A stretch of 64,000 bases of DNA from Aggregatibacter actinomycetemcomitans DSM 8324 (GCF_000372365.1 NZ_AQUU01000007.1:57029-121028); one strand, 5' to 3'; shown: positions 18,024 to 31,022, counted from the first letter of the stretch. The notes: a model not told the origin generated them from the sequence alone. Program-made: numbers and translations.

Positions 18024-19034
18024 TTAATTAAATAATGGTTGGATGTTAAATACGGTGTGTTGCTGTTCAATTTGCCATAAATCGTAGTCTGCTTGCATAC
18101 CCAGCCATAATTTCGGTGTTGTGGTATTCAATAATTCGCTTAATCGCACAGCCATTTCAGGCGTTATACTTGCTTTGCCGTTGCCTTGTAATAGTGTGGT
18201 GATCATTTGCGCATTTTCAGCCGGTTCGCCGCCGCGTAAGGTTTCTAATGGTTTTGCTTGGAAGCCGAAATCCTGTGGTGTCAAGGTGTAACGCTCGATA
18301 TTGCCGTTGCGTACTTCTGCCACTTGTGTGATGCCGTGGATTGCCACTTCGTCCAAACCGCTGCCATGTAAGATAATGGTGTGTTCATGTCCTAATTGGG
18401 CGATGGTTTTGGCATAAACTTCAATGAGTTCGGGGGAATACACGCCGAGTAGCTGGCGTTTCGGGCGGGCGGGATTAATCAGCGGACCGAGGATATTAAA
18501 TAGCGTACGGGTTTTTAAGGCTTGGCGTACAGGAACTACATATTTGAAGCCCGGGTGATATTGTTGGGCGAATAAGAAACAGATGCTGATGTCGTCCAAT
18601 ACTTTGCAGGCTTGTTCCGGTGACATGGCGATGTTGACGCCAAGGGCGGTTAATAAATCGCTCGAACCGGTTTTGCCGGAAACGCTGCGGTTGCCGTGTT
18701 TTGCCACTTTCGCGCCGCAACTTGCCGCGACAATGGTGGAAGCGGTGGAAATGTTAATGGTGTTGGCGCCGTCACCGCCCGTGCCTACGATGTCGGCAAA
18801 AGGGTAGTCGGGCGTTGGAAACGGTTTGGTGTTTTTCATCGCGGCTAACACGGCGCCGTTGACTTCATCAATGGTTTCGCCGCGTACTTTTAAGGCAATT
18901 AACATGGCGGCGATTTGTTCGTTGCTTAACGCGTCCGACATAATGGCGTTAAATAGAATTTCACTTTCCGCTGCGGTTAAGGTGTGTCCGCCATACAGTT
19001 TTTCTAACAGGGCTTGGCTTTCCATCGTCGTCAC
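18024..19034 (-). CDS. trpD: Anthranilate phosphoribosyltransferase
   Basis: A 336-residue enzyme joining anthranilate to PRPP. PRPP and metal motifs are present: [29 protein letters not shown], and the GLDE loop. It is a stand-alone TrpD, not fused to TrpG as in E. coli. It starts 2 bp after the tautomerase-like gene and is followed closely by trpC. Confidence 0.96.
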   Translation of the reverse strand: MTTMESQALLEKLYGGHTLTAAESEILFNAIMSDALSNEQIAAMLIALKVRGETIDEVNGAVLAAMKNTKPFPTPDYPFADIVGTGGDGANTINISTASTIVAASCGAKVAKHGNRSVSGKTGSSDLLTALGVNIAMSPEQACKVLDDISICFLFAQQYHPGFKYVVPVRQALKTRTLFNILGPLINPARPKRQLLGVYSPELIEVYAKTIAQLGHEHTIILHGSGLDEVAIHGITQVAEVRNGNIERYTLTPQDFGFQAKPLETLRGGEPAENAQMITTLLQGNGKASITPEMAVRLSELLNTTTPKLWLGMQADYDLWQIEQQHTVFNIQPLFN

Positions 19035-19036
19035 CC

Positions 19037-19468
<432 letters not shown>

Positions 19469-19502
19469 CTATAGCTGTTGAATACTAAAGTGCGGTCAGA
19501 AT

Positions 19503-20092
19503 TTACGGCGTTTTTCGCGCCAACAACCAGTTCACCGATTGTGCCAATAATTGCGCGCCTTGTACCGTTAAAATGGATTCGGATGGAACTGGAAGCTGCA
19601 AATTGGCAAAGTGCGGTGGCGAATTGCCATGTTTATGCCGTTGTAGGCAGCGTTCGGAATCAGGTCGTCGGGGAGATTGATGCCCATTAAGGAATGGTAG
19701 CGCGCTACCGGCATAGGGTTGCTTAAGCCTTTGAACATGGCTTCGTTATCGTGTTCGATTCCGGAGACTTTGCCGTGCAGAATTTCGCCCGCATGAACCA
19801 CTTTGCCGCCGAATGCTTCAATTAATGCCTGATGTCCCAAACAAATGCCCAACATCGGGACTTTGCCGATTAAGCATTTAATCAACGGAATCATGTTACC
19901 GGCTTCGTCGGGTGTGCCCGGCCCCGGGGAAAGGGCGAGAATGGTATCGGGTTGCGCCAATGCGGTTTTTTCCAACAGATCTAAATCGCAATCATTGCGG
20001 TAAATGTTCACCTGGTGCCCTAAACCGCGAAATTGATCAACCAAATTGTAAGTAAAGGAATCAAAGTTATCTAAAAATAAAATGGTTGCCAT
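19503..20092 (-). pseudogene. trpG: Anthranilate synthase glutaminase component, frameshifted near 3' end
   Basis: A class I glutamine amidotransferase that feeds ammonia to TrpE. The nucleophile motif GICLGHQALIEAFGG is intact. At about 19580, where family members read FQFHPES, this sequence reads FQFHPNPF-stop (stop 19568-19570). Adding one G restores HPESILTVQGAQLLAQSVNW, ending LLARKTP with a stop at 19503. The one-base loss therefore removes the catalytic-triad glutamate and the last ~20 residues, leaving 174 residues. The TrpE subunit could still work with free ammonia. A sequencing error is possible. Confidence 0.85.
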
Positions 20093-20102
20093 GAGTTAAC
20101 TC

Positions 20103-21650
20103 CTATTGATTCGCTTTGTTGTTGGTTTGTACGATGGCGTTAATTACCGCGCGGGCTTTGTGGCGGGTTTCGTCGGCTTCCATTTGCAGGCCGGAATCCA
20201 ACACGGTGCCACAGCCGGCTTGTACATGGGTGATGCCGTTTTGCACGAAGGCGGAGCGAATGACGATACAGGTGTCAAAATTGCCGTCGGATTGCAGATA
20301 CCCCACCGCACCGCCGTAACTGTGGCGTTTTTCCTGTTCAAATTGATAAATCAGCTGCATAGCTTTGATTTTCGGTGCGCTGGTTAGCGTGCCCATGTTC
20401 ATACAGGCTTGATAAGCGTGCAACGCATCCAGTTCGGGGCGGAGTTTGCCCACCACGCGGGAAACCAAGTGCATAATGTGTGAGTAGCGGTCCCCCTGCA
20501 TCAAATCCTTCACGTGACGGGTTTTGCTTTCACATACGCGGGCGATGTCGTTACGTGCCAAATCCACCAACATTAAATGTTCCGCCTGTTCCTTGTGATC
20601 TAAACGTAATTCCAATTCCAGGCGGGAATCCAATTCCGGATCGATATTGCCATCGGCATCAAAACCGCGCGGACGGGAACCGGCAATCGGGTAAATTTCC
20701 AGTTGGCGGGTGGCTTGCGAATATTTCAAGGCACTTTCCGGCGAGGCGCCGAACAGGGTGAAATCCGCATCCTGAATGAAGAACATATAAGGGCTCGGGT
20801 TGTTTTGTTTGAGTTGACGATATGTTGCCAGGATGTTCGGGCATTCTAGAGAAAAACGGCGGGAAGGCACGATTTGGAACACATCGCCGCAATAAATATG
20901 CTGTTTCAAACGCTCAATAATTTTCTTGAATTTATCATCGTTCAGATTAACGGAAACCTCCGTTGAGGCGGGTTTGAGCGGTAAGTGCGGTCGAATTTCC
21001 AAGAGTTTTTTGGCAATGTCCTGCGCTTCCTGTTGCAACGCATTTTCTTGATGTTGTGTAAAGCAGAAAGTTTGCAATTCCGCCTGTTGTAATTGATGGT
21101 CGATCACCAGTAATTGTTCAGCTAAATAAAAGCAATAATCCGGACAGGTAATGCCATCATCTTGCAGCTGAATGTTTTTCATCGGAATAAAATTCGCCAC
21201 CAAATCGTAAGCGAACAAACCGCCTAAAAATACCGGTAACGGGCTTGCCTTGTAGAGTTCGGTGAAGCAGCGTAAGCCGTCGAAAATGCTTGCCGCCAGC
21301 AATTTGCTGTCTTCATCGGCATTGTTATCGGCCGGGGAAAACTCCACGTCCAATTGCTCGCTTGTGCGGGATTTTACACTGACGTGCGCCGCTAATTTTT
21401 GCTCGATTAACGGCAATACCGCCGCGCCGTTGTGGGTTAATGCGTGAAACCTCACCCGTTGCCCCAAACAGGAAATTTTAATGGCGGCATTGACGAGTAA
21501 TAAACTTTTTAAACTGTTTTTGCTGGAAATTTCGGCGGATTCTAAAAGCAGGGTGTTTGGTTTGTTTTCACATAATGTGGCGAAAATCGCGGTAGGATCG
21601 CTATGATAAGGGACATTTTGCGTAAACGTTTGAATAAAAGCGGAGGACAT
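20103..21650 (-). CDS. trpE: Anthranilate synthase component I
   Basis: A 515-residue chorismate-utilising enzyme that makes anthranilate from chorismate. LLLESAEI near the N-terminus is the tryptophan feedback-binding motif. Catalytic motifs include IAGSRPRG, DLARNDIARVC and VQAGCGTVLDS. The frame can be read from 21671, but the third ATG (21650) has an AAGGA at 7 bases and fits the family N-terminus MSSAFIQ. First gene of the trp operon. The leader between the predicted transcription start and this ATG is only about 30 bases, too short for an attenuator. Confidence 0.96.
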   Translation of the reverse strand: MSSAFIQTFTQNVPYHSDPTAIFATLCENKPNTLLLESAEISSKNSLKSLLLVNAAIKISCLGQRVRFHALTHNGAAVLPLIEQKLAAHVSVKSRTSEQLDVEFSPADNNADEDSKLLAASIFDGLRCFTELYKASPLPVFLGGLFAYDLVANFIPMKNIQLQDDGITCPDYCFYLAEQLLVIDHQLQQAELQTFCFTQHQENALQQEAQDIAKKLLEIRPHLPLKPASTEVSVNLNDDKFKKIIERLKQHIYCGDVFQIVPSRRFSLECPNILATYRQLKQNNPSPYMFFIQDADFTLFGASPESALKYSQATRQLEIYPIAGSRPRGFDADGNIDPELDSRLELELRLDHKEQAEHLMLVDLARNDIARVCESKTRHVKDLMQGDRYSHIMHLVSRVVGKLRPELDALHAYQACMNMGTLTSAPKIKAMQLIYQFEQEKRHSYGGAVGYLQSDGNFDTCIVIRSAFVQNGITHVQAGCGTVLDSGLQMEADETRHKARAVINAIVQTNNKANQ

Positions 21651-21683
21651 TCTCATTTCCTTATAAAGCATGAAATAAATTTT

Positions 21684-21717
21684 GCACTATTAAACTAGTA
21701 CAAGGGGTAAAAGTCAA
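21684..21717 (-). promoter_or_regulatory. trpE promoter with overlapping TrpR operator
   Basis: On the minus strand TTGACT (21717-21712), a 17-base spacer and TTTAAT (21694-21689) form a good sigma-70 promoter. The palindrome GTACTAGTTTAATAGTGC (21701-21684) overlaps the -10 and matches the TrpR operator. Repression by tryptophan-bound TrpR is therefore expected. Confidence 0.85.
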
Positions 21718-21817
21718 GGGAAATAAAAATTTTGTTTAAGGTTTATGGAAATAGTTGAGGGGAAAAGTAGGGCGCGTTATCTGCGCCCGTAAAGTGCGGT
21801 TCTTTTTTCAAGCGTTT

Positions 21818-22372
21818 TTACTGTGCCATCTTCTTCGCTGTTTTCAAAAATCCTTGTGCGGAACTGTAAATGTCGCTTTTGCCTTGGGCGTTTAAGATCA
21901 TGTCGGACATTTCACGAAACGCCCCTTTGCCACCGCCTAAACCTAGGACGTAATCGGCGCAATCTTTGACATATTCGGGCGCGTCGGCAACGGCGAAGGA
22001 AACGCCGCAAACGGCAAAAGCGGGAAGGTCAACGCTGTCGTCGCCGATGTAGACGGTTTGTTCGGGCACAACACCGGCTTGGCGGCATAATTCCAAACAG
22101 GCGCTTTCTTTTTCCAATTTACCCAAAAAGAAGCGTTTAATGCCTAAATCGGCAATGCGTTTGCGTAAAATCGCCGAATCACGCCCGGATAAGACGGCGA
22201 CCTGCACACCGGCTTCCATCAACATTCGGATGCCTAAACCGTCGCGCACATGAAAACTTTTGATCGCTTCGCCGTTGGCATCGTAGTGCAATAAACCGTC
22301 CGTTAATACGCCGTCCACATCGGTGATGACGAATTTCACCTGCTTCAATTTTTCTTGTAATTCTGTTGTCAT
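21818..22372 (-). CDS. kdsC: 3-deoxy-D-manno-octulosonate 8-phosphate phosphatase KdsC
   Basis: A 184-residue HAD-superfamily (C0, capless) phosphatase that releases Kdo from Kdo-8-phosphate for lipopolysaccharide synthesis. The nucleophile motif ITD18-V-D20-GVLTDG is present, as are VAVLSGRDS, GKLEKESA and the acidic IGDDSVDLPAF. Its ATG overlaps the kdsD stop by one base, so the pair is coupled. Confidence 0.95.
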   Translation of the reverse strand: MTTELQEKLKQVKFVITDVDGVLTDGLLHYDANGEAIKSFHVRDGLGIRMLMEAGVQVAVLSGRDSAILRKRIADLGIKRFFLGKLEKESACLELCRQAGVVPEQTVYIGDDSVDLPAFAVCGVSFAVADAPEYVKDCADYVLGLGGGKGAFREMSDMILNAQGKSDIYSSAQGFLKTAKKMAQ

Positions 22373-23307
22373 TAACTTGAAAACTCCACTAAACCGACCA
22401 CGTGTTGCGCATCATCCACTACAACCAAAGAATGAATTTTATGCGCTTTCATGTAATTTTCCGCTTCCGAAATATAGGTGTCTTGGTGAATGGTCTTCGG
22501 ATGAGAGGTCATGAGCTCCTGCGCAGTTTTATTCAAGGTTTCTGCACCGTTTGCGGTGAGCGCGCGTCGAATATCGCCGTCGGTAATAATGCCGCGCAGT
22601 TGCTGTTGTTCCATCACCAACGCCACGCCCATTCTGCCTTCGTTCATGATGGTCAAACAATCGGTGAAGGTGGTGGTTAATGCGGCGATCGGTAAGTGGG
22701 TTTGCATTTGATCTTTCACGCGGCATAACAAACAGCGTCCCAAACTGCCGCCAGGGTGGAATTTGGCGAAATCTTCCGGTTGGAAATCGCGGGCGCGCAC
22801 TAAACAGACGGCTAATGCGTCGCCCAATGCCATGGTGACAATAACGGAGGTGGTCGGTGCCAGATTATTCGGGCAGACTTCGCGTTCTACGGTGATGTCC
22901 AACACATAATCCGCATGGCGCGCCAGCGTAGAATTTTTATTCGAGGTTAAAGCGATGATTTTATTACCGAAGTTTTTCAGGCTTGGAATGAGTTTGTTCA
23001 CATCGTCGGTTTCGCCACTGTAAGATATGAGCATAACCAGATCAATGGGTTTGAGCATACCCAAGTCACCGTGAAAGGCTTCCGTCGGGTGTAAGAAGAA
23101 ACTCGGCGTGCCGGTGGAAGCGAAAGTGGCAACCATTTTTTTGCCTACCAATCCGGACTTGCCGATGCCGCCGATAACCAAACGACCTTTGCAGTTCAGA
23201 ATCAAATTTACGACGTCGGCGAAAGTGCCGTCTAATCTTTGTTTAAGTTGCCCGAGGGCGTTTTCTTCCACACCCAGGGTTTCCTGAGCGATGTGTAAAT
23301 AATCCAT
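22372..23307 (-). CDS. kdsD: D-arabinose 5-phosphate isomerase KdsD
   Basis: A 311-residue enzyme converting ribulose-5-phosphate to arabinose-5-phosphate, the first step to Kdo. It has an N-terminal SIS domain (about 30-180, with GIGKSGLVGKKMVATFASTG and SGETDDV) and two C-terminal CBS motifs (about 205-311). Genes kdsD-kdsC form one operon. An uptake signal lies just upstream. Confidence 0.95.
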   Translation of the reverse strand: MDYLHIAQETLGVEENALGQLKQRLDGTFADVVNLILNCKGRLVIGGIGKSGLVGKKMVATFASTGTPSFFLHPTEAFHGDLGMLKPIDLVMLISYSGETDDVNKLIPSLKNFGNKIIALTSNKNSTLARHADYVLDITVEREVCPNNLAPTTSVIVTMALGDALAVCLVRARDFQPEDFAKFHPGGSLGRCLLCRVKDQMQTHLPIAALTTTFTDCLTIMNEGRMGVALVMEQQQLRGIITDGDIRRALTANGAETLNKTAQELMTSHPKTIHQDTYISEAENYMKAHKIHSLVVVDDAQHVVGLVEFSS

Positions 23308-23434
23308 TGCGGTTTCCTTATTAGCGCGGGGAAAGTGCGGTTTGTTTTCGGAACGTTTTTTGTGGCGCTCATTCTAGCCTAACTTTTTACTTAACACTAT
23401 ATTTCGCCAAGAATTTAGGCTATACTGCGCGCCT

Positions 23435-23825
<391 letters not shown>

Positions 23826-23989
23826 TTTTCAAAAAACGTCCTTAAAACCGACCGCACTTTTTTGTATGTTTTCCCATTAAATTATCATTCTTCCGTAGAA
23901 AATTCATCGGTATACTTGATTTTCCTGTTTTTATCATCATTATAGCCAAGTATATTTTCATTATTATTTTATTTAGGGAGTTTTTATCT

Positions 23990-24865
23990 ATGATGCGCAT
24001 TTTACTTTTCTTAGCCACGAACATGGCGGTTTTACTGGTTTTCAACATCATTTTATCTTTAACCGGCATTCAAGCCCGTGACGCGTCCGGGTTAATGATT
24101 TTCGCGGCACTGTTCGGTTTTGCCGGTTCCATCATTTCCTTATTTATGTCTAAAACTATGGCGATTCGTGCCATCGGTGCGGAAGTGATTCAACAACCGC
24201 GTAATGAAACCGAACGTTGGTTGGTGGATACCGTGTATTCGCAAGCAGAACGTGCCGGTTTACCGCGCCCTGAAGTGGCTATTTATCATTCCGCCGATGT
24301 CAACGCCTTTGCCACCGGTGCGAGCAAAAATAATTCGTTGGTTGCCGTAAGTACGGGGCTGTTAAACAAAATGACGCGCGGTGAAGCGGAAGCTGTACTG
24401 GCGCATGAAGTGAGCCATATTAAAAACGGTGACATGGTCACGATGGCATTGTTGCAAGGCGTGTTGAATACCTTTGTGATTTTCTTATCGCGCTTAATCG
24501 CGAATGTAGTCGCCAATTCTCGTAATCAGGGCAGTGAAAGTTCAAGCAATTCCGGTATTTATTTCTTGGTGTCCATGGTGCTGGAAGTGGTGTTCGGTTT
24601 CTTGGCAAGCATGATCGCCATGTGGTTCTCCCGTCAACGTGAATTCAGAGCGGATGCCGGTTCGGCGGATTTGGTAGGCAAACAAAAAATGATTGATGCG
24701 TTAAAACGTCTGCAAAGTTTGCATGAACCGCAAGAATTAGAAGGTTCCGCCTTAGCGGCATTTGCCATTAACGGTAAACGTGGCGGCGGTTTGAAAGAGT
24801 TATTTTTAAGCCACCCGTCGTTGGAAAAACGTATTGAAGCGTTGCAACAGTTGCGTCAGTTATAA
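23990..24865 (+). CDS. htpX: Membrane zinc metalloprotease HtpX
   Basis: A 291-residue inner-membrane M48 protease that degrades misfolded membrane proteins. The zinc motif is H139-E-V-S-H143, and the third ligand region is [14 protein letters not shown]. There are two N-terminal helices and two after the active site. The start is [11 protein letters not shown], as in E. coli, preceded by a GGGAG site. Confidence 0.96.
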   Translation: MMRILLFLATNMAVLLVFNIILSLTGIQARDASGLMIFAALFGFAGSIISLFMSKTMAIRAIGAEVIQQPRNETERWLVDTVYSQAERAGLPRPEVAIYHSADVNAFATGASKNNSLVAVSTGLLNKMTRGEAEAVLAHEVSHIKNGDMVTMALLQGVLNTFVIFLSRLIANVVANSRNQGSESSSNSGIYFLVSMVLEVVFGFLASMIAMWFSRQREFRADAGSADLVGKQKMIDALKRLQSLHEPQELEGSALAAFAINGKRGGGLKELFLSHPSLEKRIEALQQLRQL

Positions 24866-24884
24866 AATTTCATTTTACCGATAC

Positions 24885-24916
24885 GAAATAGAGGCTTTTG
24901 AAGTCTCTATTTCTTT
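24885..24916 (+). terminator. Terminator of htpX
   Basis: GAAATAGAG (24885-24893) pairs with CTCTATTTC (24905-24913), with a short T-rich tail. Confidence 0.75.
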
Positions 24917-25114
24917 GTCTGTAAGAAATTGGGCTTAATAGATTCAGCATTAAACTTTCTCTCGTTCCCCAAAGTGCGGTTGTTTTTTTATGTGTTTTTT
25001 CATCAGTATCTTTTCCGACTCACGAATAATTTGCCTAAAACCTGATAAATTGCGTGATTTTCTAAGTAGTTAATATTATCATTATAAGCATTTTTCCAGA
25101 TAAATCGAACATGA

Positions 25115-26116
<1,002 letters not shown>

Positions 26117-26135
26117 TTTTGAGTGAGAGATAAGT

Positions 26136-28526
26136 ATGAAATTTAGTGAACAATGGGTACGCGAATGGGTTAATCCGGCAATTTCCACGGAGCAACTTTG
26201 CGATCAAATTACCATGTTGGGTTTGGAAGTTGACGGCGTGGAAAAGGTTGCCGGCGATTTCACCGGCGTTGTCGTAGGTGAAGTGGTGGAATGCGCGCAA
26301 CACCCGGATGCGGATAAATTACGCGTGACCAAAGTAAATGTGGGCGGCGAACGTTTATTGGATATTGTGTGCGGCGCACCGAATTGCCGTCAAGGTTTGA
26401 AAGTCGCCTGTGCGGTAGAAGGCGCAAAATTGCCGGGCGATTTCAAAATCAAGAAAACCAAATTACGCGGTCAGCCTTCCGAAGGTATGCTGTGTTCATT
26501 CAGCGAACTCGGTATTGAATCCGACGCTAACGGCATTATCGAATTGCCGCAAGACGCGCCGATTGGCACGAATTTACGTGATTACTTGAAATTACATGAT
26601 AACGTCATTGAAATCAGTTTAACGCCAAACCGTGCCGACTGTTTAAGCATTACCGGTGTTGCACGTGAATTGGCGGTGGTTAATAAACTCCACGAAAATC
26701 CACCGCACTTTAAAGCGGTTCAGCCTACTATCGACGATAAAGTACAAATTGATGTGCTGGCGCCGGAAGCCTGTCCGCGTTATTTATTGCGTGTGGTGCG
26801 AAATGTCAACGTAAAAGCCCAATCACCGATGTGGATGCAGGAAAAATTACGTCGTTGCGGCATTCGTTCTATTGACCCGATTGTGGATGTCACCAACTAT
26901 GTTTTATTGGAATTAGGTCAACCGATGCACGCTTTTGATATGGCAAAAGTGGCGCAACCGATTCAGGTTCGCATGGCGAAAGAAAACGAAGAATTGGTGT
27001 TATTGGACGGCACTACTGCGAAATTACAGCCGAATACATTGGTTATCGCCGATCAAAATGGCGCCTTGGCAATGGCGGGTATTTTCGGCGGTGAAACCAG
27101 CAGCGTGAATGCGGAAACCACAACAGATGTGATTTTAGAAGCGGCATTCTTTGCACCGTTGGCGATTACCGGTCGCGCCCGTCAATATGGTTTACACACC
27201 GATTCCTCCCACCGTTTTGAACGTGGTGTGGATTTTGAGTTGCCGCGCAAAGCGATGGAAAGAGCTACCGCACTTTTACTTGACATCTGCGGCGGCGAAG
27301 CCGGTGAAATTTGCGAAGTGGTAAACGCACAATATTTACCGAAACGCCAACAAGTCACGTTACAACATCACAAATTAGATGCGTTACTTGGACACCATAT
27401 TGCTACCGAAACCGTTACAGATATTCTTCAACGCCTTGGTTTACAGGTTTCTTATGCCGCTGACACGTGGACGGCAATTGCACCGTCTTGGCGTTTTGAT
27501 ATTGAAATTGCCGAAGATTTAATTGAAGAAGTCGCCCGAATTTACGGTTATAACAGCATTCCGAATAATGCACCGCTGGCGCATTTGCGTATGCGTGAAC
27601 ATAAAGAAGCGGATATTGAACTATCTCGCATTAAAGCTGCTCTAACCAGTTGTGATTTTTATGAAGCCATTACTTATAGCTTCGTTGATCCGAAAATCCA
27701 AAGTTTGCTGCATCCTGATGTTAAACCGATGGTTTTACCGAACCCGATTTCCGTTGAAATGTCCGCCATGCGTGTTTCATTATTGACCGGTTTATTGGGC
27801 GCAGTGATTTATAACCAAAATCGTCAACAAAGTCGCGTGCGTTTGTTTGAGCACGGTTTACGTTTTATTCCGGACGAAAAGGCCGAATTCGGCGTGCACC
27901 AAGAGCCAGTTTTTGCCGCGGTGATGACAGGGTTAAAATCAAACGAACAGTGGAGCGAAAAAGCCGTACCGGCAGATTTTTACGACTTAAAAGGCTACAT
28001 TGAAAACTTACTTTCGTTAAGTTCTGCTGGAAATCGGGCAAAATTTGTAGCAAAATCATACACAGCATTGCATCCGGGTCAATCTGCGGCCATTATGCTG
28101 GATGGTGAAGAAATCGGATTTATTGGTCAACTTCACCCGACTATCGCGCAAAAAATTGGTCTTACCGGAAAAGCATTTGTTTGTGAAATTTCGGTCGCAC
28201 ACATTTCTCGACGAGAAGTCGCCCGTGCCAAAGAAATTTCCCGTTTCCCTGCTAATCGTCGTGATTTGGCGGTTGTGGTTGCGGATAATATCCCTGCAAA
28301 TGACGTGCTGGAAGTGTGTCGTACAGCAGGCGGAGATAAATTAACCCAAATCAATTTATTTGATGTTTACCACGGAACCGGTGTTGCTGCAGGGCATAAG
28401 AGCTTAGCTATCAGCTTAGTAATTCAAGATAATGAAAAAACCCTTGAAGAAGATGAAATTAACGCGGTAATTTCAACGGTATTATCTGAGTTAAAACAAT
28501 GTTTTAATGCTTATTTGAGAGATTAA
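26136..28526 (+). CDS. pheT: Phenylalanyl-tRNA synthetase beta subunit
   Basis: A 796-residue subunit with an N-terminal tRNA-binding/OB domain (about 40-150, [15 protein letters not shown]), B3/B4 editing domain, B5 domain, catalytic-like core and a C-terminal ferredoxin-fold anticodon-binding domain (about 700-796). It carries the editing site against Tyr-tRNA-Phe. Second gene of pheS-pheT-ihfA. Normal length. Confidence 0.97.
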   Translation: MKFSEQWVREWVNPAISTEQLCDQITMLGLEVDGVEKVAGDFTGVVVGEVVECAQHPDADKLRVTKVNVGGERLLDIVCGAPNCRQGLKVACAVEGAKLPGDFKIKKTKLRGQPSEGMLCSFSELGIESDANGIIELPQDAPIGTNLRDYLKLHDNVIEISLTPNRADCLSITGVARELAVVNKLHENPPHFKAVQPTIDDKVQIDVLAPEACPRYLLRVVRNVNVKAQSPMWMQEKLRRCGIRSIDPIVDVTNYVLLELGQPMHAFDMAKVAQPIQVRMAKENEELVLLDGTTAKLQPNTLVIADQNGALAMAGIFGGETSSVNAETTTDVILEAAFFAPLAITGRARQYGLHTDSSHRFERGVDFELPRKAMERATALLLDICGGEAGEICEVVNAQYLPKRQQVTLQHHKLDALLGHHIATETVTDILQRLGLQVSYAADTWTAIAPSWRFDIEIAEDLIEEVARIYGYNSIPNNAPLAHLRMREHKEADIELSRIKAALTSCDFYEAITYSFVDPKIQSLLHPDVKPMVLPNPISVEMSAMRVSLLTGLLGAVIYNQNRQQSRVRLFEHGLRFIPDEKAEFGVHQEPVFAAVMTGLKSNEQWSEKAVPADFYDLKGYIENLLSLSSAGNRAKFVAKSYTALHPGQSAAIMLDGEEIGFIGQLHPTIAQKIGLTGKAFVCEISVAHISRREVARAKEISRFPANRRDLAVVVADNIPANDVLEVCRTAGGDKLTQINLFDVYHGTGVAAGHKSLAISLVIQDNEKTLEEDEINAVISTVLSELKQCFNAYLRD

Positions 28527-28529
28527 ACT

Positions 28530-28826
28530 ATGACATTAACTAAAGTAGAACTCGCCGAAAATCTTATTGAGAAATTCCATCTCAGTAAACGTGAGGCAAA
28601 GGATTTGGTCGAAAGCTTTTTTGAAGAAATCCGTGTGGCTTTGGAAACAGGAAATGACGTGAAATTATCTGGTTTTGGTAATTTTGAATTACGTGATAAA
28701 GCTTCCCGTCCGGGTAGAAACCCGAAAACCGGTGAAAGCGTACCGGTTTCTGCCCGTCGTGTGGTGGTGTTCAAACCGGGACAAAAATTGCGCAACCGGG
28801 TTGAAAAGGTCAAACCGAAAGCTTAA
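28530..28826 (+). CDS. ihfA: Integration host factor alpha subunit
   Basis: A 98-residue HU/IHF-family DNA-bending protein, partner of IhfB. The beta-arm motif [18 protein letters not shown] with the DNA-intercalating proline is intact. It starts 3 bp after the pheT stop, conserving the pheST-ihfA operon. It takes part in recombination, replication and promoter architecture. Confidence 0.96.
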   Translation: MTLTKVELAENLIEKFHLSKREAKDLVESFFEEIRVALETGNDVKLSGFGNFELRDKASRPGRNPKTGESVPVSARRVVVFKPGQKLRNRVEKVKPKA

Positions 28827-28832
28827 TAAATT

Positions 28833-28864
28833 GGCTACTGCAAGCGATTGTCGGTAGCTTTTTG
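28833..28864 (+). terminator. Terminator after ihfA
   Basis: GCTAC (28834-28838) and GTAGC (28854-28858) with extended pairing, followed by TTTTTG. Confidence 0.7.
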
Positions 28865-28877
28865 TTATGGATGATTT

Positions 28878-29366
28878 ATGCGTATTTCTTTTAAATCTCT
28901 ACTTATTTGTTGTTCTGTCCTGGCGTTAGCCGCCTGTTCCGGAGGACCGTCAAAATCCTCGCGGATTAATTACAAAGGGCAGATAAACGATCCTATTATG
29001 GCGATTGCGCTTTTAAGCGAACAGCAATACGAATGGGCGGGAACGCCTTATCGTATCGGCGGACAAAGTCGCAGTGGCGTGGATTGCTCCGGTTTCGTGC
29101 AAACCACCTTTTTCGATCGCTTCGGCATAAAATTGCCGCGACAAACCAAAGATCAGGCAAATTACGGTCAGTATATTGAAAAAGGCGATATTCAAACCGG
29201 TGATTTGGTGTTCTTTAAAACCGGTCGCGGTCCTCATGGCTATCATGTGGGCATTTATGTGAAGGAAGACAAATTTCTGCACGCGTCTACTAAGGGTGGC
29301 GTGATTTATTCCTCGTTGAACAGCGATTATTGGCGTAAGGCATATTGGCAGGCAAGACGAATTTAA
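28878..29366 (+). CDS. NlpC/P60-family lipoprotein endopeptidase
   Basis: A 162-residue lipoprotein. The signal peptide ends in the lipobox LAAC (Cys20), so it is probably anchored in the outer membrane. The NlpC/P60 domain has catalytic C70 (SGVDCSGFVQ), then HVGIYV and HAST with the histidines. Such enzymes (Spr/MepS, NlpC) cut D-glutamyl-diaminopimelate-type crosslinks in peptidoglycan. It follows ihfA as in H. influenzae. The exact cleavage site cannot be told from the sequence. Confidence 0.9.
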   Translation: MRISFKSLLICCSVLALAACSGGPSKSSRINYKGQINDPIMAIALLSEQQYEWAGTPYRIGGQSRSGVDCSGFVQTTFFDRFGIKLPRQTKDQANYGQYIEKGDIQTGDLVFFKTGRGPHGYHVGIYVKEDKFLHASTKGGVIYSSLNSDYWRKAYWQARRI

Positions 29367-29383
29367 TCACATACAATTTCTAG

Positions 29384-29416
29384 AAAAATCGTTGCGTAAA
29401 AACCGCGATTTTTTGT
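29384..29416 (+). terminator. Terminator after the NlpC-family gene
   Basis: AAAAATCG (29384-29391) pairs with CGATTTTT (29406-29413), followed by TTG TTT. Confidence 0.75.
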
Positions 29417-29460
29417 TTGCATATCGCCGTAAAAGTGCGGTCATTTTTTCCGATGTTTTC

Positions 29461-30390
29461 CTACCGCACTTCCTTAAAGGCGATCATTTCATGCTCGCTG
29501 AAATCCGCCTGATCTTCATCATCAAATTGCATCGGCGTGATGTTTTCTTCATCAAATGCCGTATCGCCTTCCACGCCTTCAATCAATTGACCGTGTTTAA
29601 TGCCTTTGAAATCAAAAAGTTTTGGATCACACAGGTGAGACAACGTAATGTTTTGCATGGCGCTGAACATGGTTTCCAAGCGTCCCGGATATTGGCGATC
29701 CCAGGTATTCAGCATTTCTTTTACCACTTGACGTTGCAGATTCGGTTGCGAACCGCACAGATTGCAAGGAATAATCGGAAAAGCCTTCGCGATGGCATAT
29801 TTTTCAATGTCTTTTTCTTTGCAGTACGCCAACGGGCGAATCACGATTTGTTTGCCGTCGCCGGAAATCAGCTTCGGCGGCATGGATTTTAATTTTCCGC
29901 CGTAAAACATATTTAAAAAGAGGGTCGCCAACATATCGTCGCGGTGGTGTCCTAAGGCAATTTTGGTGGCACCGAGTTCCGTTGCGGTACGATATAAAAT
30001 CCCGCGGCGTAAACGGGAGCAGAGGGAGCAAGTGGTTTTGCCTTCGGGAATTTTTTCTTTCACGATGCCATAGGTGTTTTCTTCCACGATTTTGTAACCC
30101 ACCCCGATACCTTGCAGATACCCAGGCAAAATATGTTCCGGAAAGCCCGGTTGTTTTTGGTCTAAATTAACCGCCACAATCCGGAATTTTATCGGCGCAT
30201 TTTGCTGTAAATTCAACAAAATATCTAACAGCGTATAGCTGTCCTTCCCGCCGGATAAACACACCATCACCTTGTCGCCTTCTTCGATCATATTAAAATC
30301 TGCAATGGCGTTTCCCACATTTCGGCGTAGACGTTTTTGCAATTTATTGAAATTATAGCTTTTTTTCTTCTCGGTTTGCGTTATTGTCAT
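29461..30390 (-). CDS. ttcA: tRNA 2-thiocytidine(32) synthetase TtcA
   Basis: A 309-residue PP-loop ATPase that thiolates cytidine 32 of certain tRNAs and carries a [4Fe-4S] cluster. The SGGKDS motif, CSLCSR and CNLCGSQP are present. The frame can be extended to 30519, but the N-terminus [20 protein letters not shown] fits the family. A TATAAT -10 (30432-30427) lies just upstream inside the longer frame, so the longer start is unlikely. The ribosome site is weak. Confidence 0.95.
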   Translation of the reverse strand: MTITQTEKKKSYNFNKLQKRLRRNVGNAIADFNMIEEGDKVMVCLSGGKDSYTLLDILLNLQQNAPIKFRIVAVNLDQKQPGFPEHILPGYLQGIGVGYKIVEENTYGIVKEKIPEGKTTCSLCSRLRRGILYRTATELGATKIALGHHRDDMLATLFLNMFYGGKLKSMPPKLISGDGKQIVIRPLAYCKEKDIEKYAIAKAFPIIPCNLCGSQPNLQRQVVKEMLNTWDRQYPGRLETMFSAMQNITLSHLCDPKLFDFKGIKHGQLIEGVEGDTAFDEENITPMQFDDEDQADFSEHEMIAFKEVR

Positions 30391-30566
30391 AGGGTTGTCT
30401 GTATCGGATTGCGTAAAAGGCGGCATATTATATATGAACCGACGGGGGTTGTGTAATCCAATTATTGAAGATTCGGAAAGACAGCTTTTTTCCAAGCTAT
30501 ATTGATAAATATGTAGCAATTTTGTTACAATAAAACAGCATTTTTTATATTTTTGAGGAGATTTAA

Positions 30567-30983
30567 ATGTCTATTGTGAAAAAATTTAATCAACTTGTTG
30601 ATTTACCTGAACTGGCTAAACTTATTTTACGTGTTGGTTTTTCAGTGTTATTTTTACTACACGGCGTGCATAAATTAAAAACCGGTGTAGATTTCGTCGC
30701 TATGAAGTTTATGGAATTCGGTTTACCGGCATCATTTGCATATCTTGCTTATTTGGCGGAAGTCGTTGCACCGGTTCTAATGATTTTAGGGGTTTATACC
30801 CGTATCGCCGCGTTTATTGCTGCGAGTGGTTCGGTGGTCATCATGATTTTAATGTATTCCGCCGATCTCTTCACGTTAACTAAAGTTGGTTCATGGACTG
30901 CAGAAGGCATTGCGACTTTCTTGTTTGCGTTTGTTGCCGTTATGCTTTTAGGTTCCGGCAAATATGCGTTAAAAGCAGATTAA
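30567..30983 (+). CDS. DoxX-family membrane protein
   Basis: A 138-residue four-helix inner-membrane protein: [19 protein letters not shown] at the N-terminus, then [20 protein letters not shown] and two more hydrophobic stretches. DoxX-family proteins are linked to thiol and redox stress, but a role here is not established. It has its own GAGGAG-type site and ends at a terminator, so it is monocistronic. Confidence 0.85.
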   Translation: MSIVKKFNQLVDLPELAKLILRVGFSVLFLLHGVHKLKTGVDFVAMKFMEFGLPASFAYLAYLAEVVAPVLMILGVYTRIAAFIAASGSVVIMILMYSADLFTLTKVGSWTAEGIATFLFAFVAVMLLGSGKYALKAD

Positions 30984-31022
30984 AAACGCTGAGAAAAGCA
31001 ACCGCACTTTATTCCTTAAAAT

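Noticed and set aside
24996..25079. Small ORF starting MCFFISIF upstream of pheS, possible phenylalanine leader peptide
   Set aside because: Phe residues are few and the frame runs on for 27 codons with no ribosome site and no convincing terminator/antiterminator pair before pheS.
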